Shown in pieces: positions 8,230-13,695 of a stretch of DNA of 25,551 nucleotides. Both the position numbers and the translations under genes were made by a program. Positions within the stretch are counted from its first letter, which is position 1. Every line of letters begins with the position of its first letter. This DNA comes from an uncultured Alphaproteobacteria bacterium. GTDB lineage: Bacteria > Pseudomonadota > Alphaproteobacteria > CALKHQ01. The DNA is taken from the NCBI GenBank assembly GCA_937988735.1, contig CALKHQ010000266.1, positions 1 through 25,551 of the forward strand, given 5' to 3'. The notes below the pieces were generated by a model that searched no databases, had not been told where the DNA came from, and saw nothing but the letters and a program-made list of their open reading frames with translations.

Positions 8230-8670
8230 ATGAACGCCAGGACGCTCCGGATGACCGCCGTCGCCCTTGCGCTCCTTGCCGGCGGCTGCCTCGAATCCGC
8301 CCCGGCCCCGACGCCGCTGCCGCCGCGGGCGAGCCACGCCGTCACCGGCCTCGAAACCGCCACCGGCAGCTTTACCGGCGCCAGCGGCTACGACACCCGC
8401 GGCACCGCCAGCGTGTTCTGGACCGGCAGCGAGTGGGTGGTGAGCCTCGGCTCCGACTTCCACCACGGCGGCTCGCCGTCGCCCTCCGTCGGCCTCGGCA
8501 CCAACGGGGTCTACGACCCGGCCTCCCGTCTCGGCCCGCTCAAGGCCCCGAGCGGCGAGCAGGTGTACCCGCTTGCTCCCGGCCTCGACATCGGCGACTA
8601 CTTCCAGGTCTACATCTGGAGCGACGAGCTCTCGGTCCCCGTGGGGATCGCCGACCTCGTGCTGCTGTGA
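8230..8670 (+). CDS. DM13-domain lipoprotein
   Basis: A 146-residue predicted envelope lipoprotein. The N-terminus (MNARTLRMTAVALALLAGGC) is a lipoprotein signal with lipobox LAGGC, so the mature protein starts at Cys20. Residues about 45-146 resemble the DM13 domain: GSFTGASGY, GTASVFW, then a G-L-K/Y-L-G-D-Y-V-IW pattern ending SVPVGIADLVLL. DM13 domains are proposed redox domains with a near-invariant Cys after IW; here that position is Ser (YIWSDELSVPVG), so a redox role is doubtful. ATG 8230 has GGAGGG at 8216-8221. The remainder of the gene looks intact and matches neighbouring codon use. Confidence 0.75.
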   Translation: MNARTLRMTAVALALLAGGCLESAPAPTPLPPRASHAVTGLETATGSFTGASGYDTRGTASVFWTGSEWVVSLGSDFHHGGSPSPSVGLGTNGVYDPASRLGPLKAPSGEQVYPLAPGLDIGDYFQVYIWSDELSVPVGIADLVLL

Positions 8671-8762
8671 CCGCCCCCGCTTTACCGGCGGTTAACCGCG
8701 TCGGGCGCAGGGTTGCCGCGGCCGCCTCCTGCGGCGTGACGACGGCTGGAAACGGGACCACG

Positions 8763-9005
8763 ATGACCGAACTCGACGAGACCCTTGCGCTCTCCACCAT
8801 TTCGCTCGAGGTCCAGGCGCTGCTGGGCACGGCGATGATGCCGGTCCACCAGCTGCTGAAGATGGGCCGCGGCGCCGTCATCGAGCTGGACACCACGGTG
8901 GATTCCGACGTGAAGCTGTTCGTGAAGGGCCGCCGCATTGCCGAGGGCGAGCTCATCGTCAACAACGACCGCCTCGCCGTCAGCATCAACCGGATGACGC
9001 TGTAG
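8763..9005 (+). CDS. FliN/SpoA-domain protein, stand-alone
   Basis: An 80-residue protein consisting almost only of a SpoA (FliN/FliM C-terminal) domain: ISLEVQALLGTAMMPVHQLL, GRGAVIELDTTVDSDVKLFV and GRRIAEGELIVNNDRLAVSI match the FliN pattern, including the L-x-x-G-x-V-I-E-L-D core. FliN forms the flagellar C-ring with FliM and FliG, so the gene may be a flagellar fliN. However, no other flagellar gene is in the window and the acidic N-terminal region of FliN is missing. Start ATG 8763; the upstream ribosome site is weak (GGGACC). Confidence 0.8.
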   Translation: MTELDETLALSTISLEVQALLGTAMMPVHQLLKMGRGAVIELDTTVDSDVKLFVKGRRIAEGELIVNNDRLAVSINRMTL

Positions 9006-9338
9006 CCCCGTCGGGCGCAGTCCCTCCTGCCGCAAGCGTCGCGCTGCAACAGGGGCAGCGCGGCTCCCCATTGGCGTGCCAATCTCGTGCGTGGTGTCGG
9101 CGCGACATCCCGAGATCTCCTGACAATACCGTTACATCATCTGTTCGACCGGACGGATCCCGACAATAAAACATCTGTAATACCCCCTGCTCCTGCGGAG
9201 CGTGGACTATATTTCAGGTAGCGGCGGTTGAAGTCGCCGCCTGCAGTTCCGATAACTGAAACCACTGCCCGCGCCATTGCGGCGGTCATTGCTGATGATC
9301 GTCCTGCGGGTCCCACCGGATTTCAGAAGGAGACTCCC
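9006..9338. other. Intergenic region upstream of DUF4168 gene
   Basis: 333 bases without a supported gene. The stretch 9115-9215 is AT-richer than its surroundings, contains a small GCTCC/GGAGC hairpin at 9190-9202 and a TATATT hexamer shortly after, and probably holds the promoter and leader of the DUF4168 gene. I could not pick a -35 box with confidence. A 62-codon minus-strand frame here (8986-9174) has no family signature. Confidence 0.4.
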
Positions 9339-9716
9339 ATGAACGTCCATCGCACCGCCCTGGCCGCCGTTGCTGCGACCGCACTGGCGGCAGGCCTTGC
9401 CCTGCCGGCCTTTGCACAGGCGGACTCCGAGGTGCCGCAGGCGACCCAGCCGGCAGCGCCGACCGAGGAGGAGCTGCAGTCCTACGCGGCCGCGGCGCAG
9501 CAGATCCAGCAGATCGTCGAGGAGTGGCAGCCGCAGATCGCCAACGCCGCAACTCCTGAAGAGGCGAACCAGCTGGGCCAGCAGGCCCAGGTCGAAATGG
9601 TGATGGCGGTCGAGGCCGAGGGCCTGAGCGTCGATGACTACAACCGCATCACCCAGCTCGCCCAGGCCGACCCGGACCTGCAGGCCCGGATCATGAGCTA
9701 CATGCAGCAGCAGTAG
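9339..9716 (+). CDS. Secreted DUF4168 protein
   Basis: A 125-residue exported protein. Residues 1-25 form a Sec signal peptide ending in LPAFAQA. A short Pro/Gln/Glu-rich linker follows, and then a helical DUF4168 domain (AAAAQQIQQIVEEWQPQI; VEAEGLSVDDYNRITQLAQ; DLQARIMSYM). DUF4168 proteins are small periplasmic helical proteins of unknown function. ATG 9339 is preceded by AAGGAG at 9327-9332, and an open extension upstream to 9228 lacks a ribosome site. A very stable hairpin follows the stop after seven bases, so this is likely a single-gene transcript. Confidence 0.85.
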   Translation: MNVHRTALAAVAATALAAGLALPAFAQADSEVPQATQPAAPTEEELQSYAAAAQQIQQIVEEWQPQIANAATPEEANQLGQQAQVEMVMAVEAEGLSVDDYNRITQLAQADPDLQARIMSYMQQQ

Positions 9717-9723
9717 CATTCAT

Positions 9724-9763
9724 GCGGCCGGGGGCCGGACCGCGCCGGCCGGCCCCCGGCCGC
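9724..9763 (+). terminator. Strong hairpin after DUF4168 gene
   Basis: A perfect 15-bp inverted repeat (left arm 9724-9738 beginning GCGGCCGGG, right arm 9749-9763) with a 10-base loop. There is no U-tract after it, so this is a stem-only terminator or 3' stabiliser candidate. Confidence 0.5.
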
Positions 9764-9827
9764 AAACTGCCTTCTGCAGCCCGCCCGGCGCGACCGGGCG
9801 GGATCGACATCTGCCGGCGGTTGCGGC

Positions 9828-10640
9828 ATGGGTTGCGCCATGCAGTGCACCGTCGACGGTCGCCCCGTCCGCATCAAGAGGTTCGGCCCGGCCTTCGGCG
9901 CCGCGCGCTGCCTCGTCTTCGTCCATGGCGCGGGCCTCAGCAGCGAGTCCTGGGGCAGCCTGCCGCGGCTGTGCGCGACCGACGGCCTGACGGCGCTCGC
10001 GCCTGACCTGCCCGGCCACGGAGCGTCGGCTGGCACGCCGCTCCCCTCCATCGCAGACATGGCGCGATGGCTGAACGCGGTGCTCGCCGCGGTCGGCCTC
10101 GAACGCCCCGTCCTCGTCGGCCACTCGATGGGCGCGCTCGTCACGCTCCATGCCGCGGCCACCGCCGCCGCCCCGGTCGGCGGGCTGGTGCTGCTCGGCG
10201 CAGGGATCACCATGCCGGTGAACGCGAAGCTGCTGACCGCCGCTCGCGACGCCCCCGCCCAGGCGGCCGCGATGATCGCCCGCTGGTCGTTCCGCGATGG
10301 CCGCCGCGCCGGGCGCAACCCGTCGCCGACCCCGACGATGCGGATGGGCGCGCGCCGCCTGATCGGAACTGCCGGTCCCGGCGTGCTCGCCGCCGATCTC
10401 GCCGCTTGCGACGCCTATGCCGACGCGGCGAGCATGGCGGTGCGAATCGCGGCCCCGGCGCTGGTGCTCGTCTGCGCGGAGGACCGCATGACCCCGCCGG
10501 CCGCCGGCACGGCCCTTGCGCGGTGCCTGAAGTACGGCCGCGCCGTCACCATCCCCGCCTGCGGACACATGCCGATGGCGGAGGCGCCGCGCCGCGTCCA
10601 GGCCGCGATCGCCGCTTTCGTCAAGGAGCTCGCCCCGTGA
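9828..10640 (+). CDS. Alpha/beta hydrolase
   Basis: A 270-residue alpha/beta hydrolase fold enzyme. The oxyanion region is VFVHGAGLSSESW, DLPGHGAS follows, the nucleophile elbow is VLVGHSMGALV, the acid is Asp in LVLVCAEDRMTP, and the base is His in PACGHMPMAEAP. The substrate is unknown; the pairing with a hotdog thioesterase suggests acyl or ester chemistry. The start at 9828 gives MGCAMQ; a start at 9840 (MQCTVDG) is equally possible. Its stop overlaps the GTG of the next gene in a GTGA overlap, indicating translational coupling. Confidence 0.88.
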   Translation: MGCAMQCTVDGRPVRIKRFGPAFGAARCLVFVHGAGLSSESWGSLPRLCATDGLTALAPDLPGHGASAGTPLPSIADMARWLNAVLAAVGLERPVLVGHSMGALVTLHAAATAAAPVGGLVLLGAGITMPVNAKLLTAARDAPAQAAAMIARWSFRDGRRAGRNPSPTPTMRMGARRLIGTAGPGVLAADLAACDAYADAASMAVRIAAPALVLVCAEDRMTPPAAGTALARCLKYGRAVTIPACGHMPMAEAPRRVQAAIAAFVKELAP

Positions 10641-11083
10641 CCGATCCCGCCGCCCGGCCCGCACCGCCGACCCGCGCCGACTTTCCCTTCTTCGTCGCCA
10701 TTCCCACCCGCTGGCAGGACAACGACCAGTACGGCCACGTAAACAACGTGGTCTATTACGCGTGGTTCGACACGGTGATCAGTCACTTCCTGATCGGCCG
10801 GGCCGGGCTGGATGTCGAGCGCGGGCCTGTGATCGGCGTCTGTGCCGAGAGCGGCTGCACCTACCGCGCCTCCGTAGCCCATCCGGCCGTTGTGGAAGCC
10901 GGCCTCGCCATCGGCCGCATCGGCCGCACCAGCGCCACCTACCGCATCGGCATCTTCCCGGAAGGCAGCGACACGCCGGCCGCCTACGGCCATTTCACCC
11001 ACGTCTTCGTCGATCGCGCGACGATGCGGCCAGTGCCGATCCCGCCGCATGTCCGCGCGGCGATGGAGGCCTTGCGGACCTGA
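10637..11083 (+). CDS. Acyl-CoA thioesterase, hotdog fold (4HBT)
   Basis: A 148-residue hotdog thioesterase. RWQDNDQYGHVNNVVYYAWFDT is the diagnostic 4-hydroxybenzoyl-CoA thioesterase/YbgC signature, with the catalytic acid in the N-D-Q-Y-G-H-V-N-N loop. The C-terminal strand has the GHFTHVFVDRATMRPVPIP pattern. It likely hydrolyses acyl-CoA thioesters. The start is GTG 10637, which overlaps the hydrolase stop and has AAGGAG at 10623-10628. The frame is open far upstream, antisense-like, but that part is not coding. The stop is 7 bases from the convergent marR gene. Confidence 0.92.
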   Translation: MTDPAARPAPPTRADFPFFVAIPTRWQDNDQYGHVNNVVYYAWFDTVISHFLIGRAGLDVERGPVIGVCAESGCTYRASVAHPAVVEAGLAIGRIGRTSATYRIGIFPEGSDTPAAYGHFTHVFVDRATMRPVPIPPHVRAAMEALRT

Positions 11084-11089
11084 CCGCCG

Positions 11090-11578
11090 TCAGCCGGCAG
11101 GCTTCGCGCGGCCGGTTTCGCTCTCCAGCAGCTTGCCCAGCAGGCGCGCCAGCACCTCGGCCGACGCGCTGTCGAGACGGGCCGCGAAATGCGTCCGGAT
11201 CGCCTCGCGGTAGACGGGCCACATCCGCTCCTGCAGCGCCAGCCCTTCGCAGGTGGCGACGACGAGCTGGCCGCGGGCGTCGTCGGGGCAGGGCCGGCGG
11301 GCGACCAGCCCCTCGCGCTCCATCCGGTCCAGCAGGCGCGAGAGGTTGTACTGGGCGAGCAGCATCGCCCGCTGCAGCGCCAGCGGCCGCAATCCGCCCT
11401 CCCCGGCCCGGCGCAGCTCCAGCAGCACGTCGTACCAGGCGAGCGGCGGGAAGCCGGCGGCCTTCAGATCCGCCTCCACCGCCCCCAGCAGCGCCTGACT
11501 CGCCCGCAGCAGCCTCGCCCAGGCCGTGACGGTCGCCGGGTGAAGCCCGTCTGCAGGGGCATCCGTGGTCGCGCTCAT
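11090..11578 (-). CDS. MarR family transcriptional regulator
   Basis: A 162-residue winged-helix regulator. The DNA-binding region is LALQRAMLLAQYNLSRLLDRME (recognition helix) followed by the wing REGLVARRPCPDDARGQLV, a classic MarR DxRxxxV pattern. Flanking helices form the dimerisation domain. The start at 11578 (MSATTD) has GAGGAG at 11581-11586; a longer frame to 11638 would run through the operators. It is divergent from doxX across a 107-bp gap with three palindromes, so autoregulation and control of doxX are likely. The ligand is unknown. Confidence 0.92.
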   Translation of the reverse strand: MSATTDAPADGLHPATVTAWARLLRASQALLGAVEADLKAAGFPPLAWYDVLLELRRAGEGGLRPLALQRAMLLAQYNLSRLLDRMEREGLVARRPCPDDARGQLVVATCEGLALQERMWPVYREAIRTHFAARLDSASAEVLARLLGKLLESETGRAKPAG

Positions 11579-11599
11579 GTCCTCCTCGATAGCAGATAA

Positions 11600-11662
11600 A
11601 TGCATATGCATCATCCTTGAAAGTGAATGCAGTTGCATCTACCTATATCGATGCAAATGCAT
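11600..11662. promoter_or_regulatory. Triple palindromic operator array between marR and doxX
   Basis: Three perfect copies of ATGCA-NN-TGCAT lie at 11600-11611 (spacer TA), 11627-11638 (GT) and 11651-11662 (AA), with centres 27 and 24 bases apart. They occupy the AT-rich centre of the marR/doxX gap, between both start codons. This is the arrangement expected for cooperative MarR dimers. A CTATAT hexamer at 11643-11648 sits between copies 2 and 3 and could be part of the doxX promoter. Confidence 0.8.
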
Positions 11663-11685
11663 CCACCATATCGGAGTGTCCGGAA

Positions 11686-12126
11686 ATGCCGACAGATCCG
11701 CGCCTTGTACCGCTGGCGGTGACCCTGCTCAGGGTCGCGCTCGGAACCATGTTCGTGGCGCACGCCCTGCTGAAGCTGATCGACTTCACGCTGCCGGGCA
11801 CCGCCGCCTTCTTCGACTCGATCGGCCTTCCCGGGTGGCTGGCCTACCCCGTCTTCGCTGCCGAGGCGGTTGGCGGCGTCATGCTGCTGCTGGGCATCCA
11901 GTCGCGCTGGGTCGCGCTCGCGCTGTTCCCCGTGCTTGTGGGGGCGACCTGGGCGCACATCGGCAACGGCTGGGTGTTCACGGGCGCCGGCGGCGGCTGG
12001 GAATATCCCGCCTATCTGACGCTGCTGTCGGTGGCCCAGGCCATGCTGGGTGACGGGCTGTGGGCGCTGTCGCCGTCCCGCCCGCTGCCGCTGCCGCTGC
12101 TGCAGCGCCTCGTGCCCGCCCGGTGA
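11686..12126 (+). CDS. DoxX family membrane protein
   Basis: A 146-residue inner-membrane protein with four predicted hydrophobic segments: LAVTLLRVALGTMFVAHAL; GLPGWLAYPVFAAEAVGGVMLLL; WVALALFPVLVGA; and YLTLLSVAQAMLGDGL. The RVALGTMFVAHALLKL start and the GWVFTGAGGGWEYPAYL loop are typical of DoxX/YphA-type proteins, whose relatives are linked to thiosulfate oxidation or redox and thiol stress. The start at ATG 11686 (MPTDPR) follows GGAG about ten bases upstream; longer frames would use operator DNA. Control by the divergent MarR protein is inferred from the operators. Confidence 0.88.
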   Translation: MPTDPRLVPLAVTLLRVALGTMFVAHALLKLIDFTLPGTAAFFDSIGLPGWLAYPVFAAEAVGGVMLLLGIQSRWVALALFPVLVGATWAHIGNGWVFTGAGGGWEYPAYLTLLSVAQAMLGDGLWALSPSRPLPLPLLQRLVPAR

Positions 12127-12148
12127 CCGTGCGCGGCGCCCATGAAAA

Positions 12149-12174
12149 TGCCCCCTTCCGCGAGGAAGGGGGCA
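12149..12174 (-). terminator. Rho-independent terminator of hsp20
   Basis: Perfect 11-bp arms (TGCCCCCTTCC / GGAAGGGGGCA) with a 4-base loop. Read on the minus strand, the stem is followed by TTTTC, so it terminates hsp20 transcription 47 bases after the stop. On the plus strand it lacks a U-tract but could also shield doxX. Confidence 0.8.
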
Positions 12175-12220
12175 CGTTCGGGCCGATCCGGCCGCGTCGG
12201 CCGGCCGTTGTCCCTGCGGG

Positions 12221-12673
12221 TCAGGCCGCCTTCTGCTCGATGGCCGGGCGGCCGTCGTTGGCGGTGCGGATCGCGATCGTCCGGGGCTTCTTCTCCTCCG
12301 GGATCACGCGCTCCAGCTCAACGTGCAGCATGCCGTGCTCCAGTCGCGCCTCGCCCACCTGGATGTCGTCGGCGAGATCGAACCGGCGCTCGAAGGCGCG
12401 GGTCGCGATGCCGCGGTGGAGGTAGGTGCGCTCACCCTCGGGCTGGGCCTGCTTGCCGCGCACAATCAGCGTGCGGTCCTGCACGGTCATCGACAGCTCC
12501 TCGGGAGCGAAGCCGGCGACCGCCATCGAGAGCCGGTAGGCGTTCTCGCCGGTCTTCTCGATGTTGTAGGGCGGATAGCTGTTGCCCTGCTCCTGGGCGG
12601 CCTCGATCAGGCGCGAGAGCCGGTCGAAACCGATGGTCGAGCGGAACAACGGGGAGAGATCGAACGTGCGCAT
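12221..12673 (-). CDS. Small heat shock protein, Hsp20/IbpA family
   Basis: A 150-residue cytosolic holdase. N-terminal MRTFDLSPLFRSTIGFDRL is the IbpA-type start; the alpha-crystallin domain spans about residues 35-130 (PPYNIEKTGENAYRL, MAVAGFAPEELSM, RGIATRAFERRFDLADD, ARLEHGMLHVELER), and the C-terminal IAI of RTIAIRTA supplies the I-x-I anchor. It binds unfolding proteins for later DnaK/ClpB refolding. The ribosome site AAGGAGG is buried in a thermometer hairpin, a sigma-32-like promoter lies about 100 bases upstream, and a terminator follows, so it is a self-contained monocistronic heat-shock unit. Confidence 0.95.
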   Translation of the reverse strand: MRTFDLSPLFRSTIGFDRLSRLIEAAQEQGNSYPPYNIEKTGENAYRLSMAVAGFAPEELSMTVQDRTLIVRGKQAQPEGERTYLHRGIATRAFERRFDLADDIQVGEARLEHGMLHVELERVIPEEKKPRTIAIRTANDGRPAIEQKAA

Positions 12674-12676
12674 GGC

Positions 12677-12749
12677 GTACAGTCCTCCTTAGAAGCAACA
12701 TGTACCTGGCGGCTCCCGCCCCTGCGGCGAGCCGTCTGACCGCAGCCAG
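12677..12749 (-). ncRNA. ROSE-like RNA thermometer in hsp20 leader
   Basis: On the minus strand the 29 bases before GCC-ATG fold into one hairpin (12677-12705). GUACA pairs with UGUAC, then UU[G]CUUC pairs with the ribosome site GGAGG with a single bulged G (12696) and a UAA loop. The UUGCU opposite the SD with an extra G is the hallmark of ROSE elements. Upstream, 12706-12749 folds as CTGGC/GCCAG enclosing GGCTC/GAGCC, like the stable 5' hairpins of ROSE. Heat would open the weak stem and expose the SD. Confidence 0.82.
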
Positions 12750-12778
12750 TCCGTCCATCGGCCCTGGCCACGCCCCGC

Positions 12779-12807
12779 ATATGGGAATGATCGCCTGCGC
12801 ATTCAAG
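12779..12807 (-). promoter_or_regulatory. Sigma-32 (RpoH) type heat-shock promoter for hsp20
   Basis: On the minus strand, CTTGAAT (12807-12801), a 14-base spacer and TCCCATAT (12786-12779) match the RpoH consensus CTTGAAA...CCCCATNT with one mismatch in each element. A start about 7 bases downstream gives a leader of roughly 100 nt, just right for the thermometer. Confidence 0.75.
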
Positions 12808-12897
12808 GGGATAGCGCCCCGGATGCCATCGCCGCGGGGCGGCAGGGCGTCGCCCGTCGATTGCTCCCCCCGGCCTTTTCGGGCATCATCGCCCGCC

Positions 12898-13329
12898 ATG
12901 ATCCACGAACCGGAAGGCCAGGAGGGCCGGCCCGTGGCGGCAGTGCCACTCTACTTCTCGCGCACCTACGACGAGACGATGCGCCTGCTGCACGAGGCAC
13001 GCGCCTGCATCATCCGCCACAGCGATGCGCCGTCGATGTCGATGGAGGCGCGGCTGACCTTCAGCCGCGAGACCATGCGGCTGACCACCCGGCTGACGGC
13101 GGTGATGGCCTGGCTGCTGGCGCAGCGCGCGGTCCATGCCGGCGAGATCACGGCGCACCACGCGGCAAGCGACGCCCATGCGCTGACGGCCCGCGAACTG
13201 TGCCTGGCGGAAGCGAACCGGCAGGAGACGACGCTGCTGCCGCGCGAGCTGCAGGTGCTGCTGGAGAAGAGCCGGGCGCTCTATGCGCGCATCGCCCGGC
13301 TGGACGCGCAGGTGCGCGCCTCCGCCTGA
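12898..13329 (+). CDS. rcdA: DUF1465 protein, RcdA-like (regulator of CtrA degradation)
   Basis: A 143-residue helical protein. The segment RLTTRLTAVMAWLLAQRAVHAGEIT is the recognisable core of the alphaproteobacterial DUF1465/RcdA family. In Caulobacter, RcdA is an adaptor that helps ClpXP degrade CtrA during the cell cycle. The N-terminal PVAAVPLYFSRTYDETMRLLHEA and the final helices with ELQVLLEKSRALYARIARLD fit the three-helix-bundle architecture. ATG 12898 is chosen because the frame upstream is the hsp20 leader antisense; a ribosome site is not obvious. rcdA next to rpmE and an ABC exporter is an arrangement I recall from other alphaproteobacteria. Confidence 0.82.
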   Translation: MIHEPEGQEGRPVAAVPLYFSRTYDETMRLLHEARACIIRHSDAPSMSMEARLTFSRETMRLTTRLTAVMAWLLAQRAVHAGEITAHHAASDAHALTARELCLAEANRQETTLLPRELQVLLEKSRALYARIARLDAQVRASA

Positions 13330-13383
13330 ACCACGGGGATTCTCACCCGGGCGGGCGGCCGCGCGCGACGCTCGGCCGCGGGA

Positions 13384-13611
13384 TCAGCCGAGGCCGAGGC
13401 CTTTGAAGCGCTTGTTGAATCGGGCAACCTGCCCGCCGGTGTCGACCAGCCGCTGCGTGCCGCCGCCGGTCCAGGCCGGATGCGTGTTGGGGTCGACATC
13501 CAGCTTCAGCACGTCGCCCGGCTTGCCGTAGGTCGAACGCGTGCGAAACTCTGTCCCGTCGGTCATGACGACCGTGATCTCGTGATAGTCCGGGTGGATG
13601 TCTTTTTTCAT
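13384..13611 (-). CDS. rpmE: 50S ribosomal protein L31
   Basis: 75 residues; MKKDIHPDYHEITVVMTDGT, STYGK, NTHPAWTGG and a C-terminal RFNKRFKGLG are diagnostic. The Cys residues of zinc-binding L31 are absent, so this is the zinc-independent (C-minus) form usual in alphaproteobacteria. ATG 13611 has GGAG seven bases upstream. The promoter is readable, and a GCGGCCG/CGGCCGC hairpin without a U-tract follows the stop. The gene is divergent from the ABC exporter and convergent with rcdA. Confidence 0.97.
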   Translation of the reverse strand: MKKDIHPDYHEITVVMTDGTEFRTRSTYGKPGDVLKLDVDPNTHPAWTGGGTQRLVDTGGQVARFNKRFKGLGLG

Positions 13612-13637
13612 GGTGCCGCTCCAAAACAGGCCGCGTT

Positions 13638-13665
13638 GTATAACGAAGCGCCGGGGCCCTTGCAA
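13638..13665 (-). promoter_or_regulatory. rpmE: Sigma-70 type promoter of rpmE
   Basis: On the minus strand, -35 TTGCAA (13665-13660) and -10 TTATAC (13643-13638) are separated by 16 bases (17 if CTTGCA is taken as the -35). It lies 27 bases upstream of the start codon, in an otherwise GC-rich spacer, consistent with a strong housekeeping promoter. Confidence 0.65.
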
Positions 13666-13695
13666 GCGCGCGCGGCCTGACCGGGGGCGCGGCGA

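Noticed and set aside
8986..9174. 62-codon minus frame with a CPCC motif after fliN
   Set aside because: It overlaps the fliN end, lacks a ribosome site and family signature; the Cys cluster is probably accidental.
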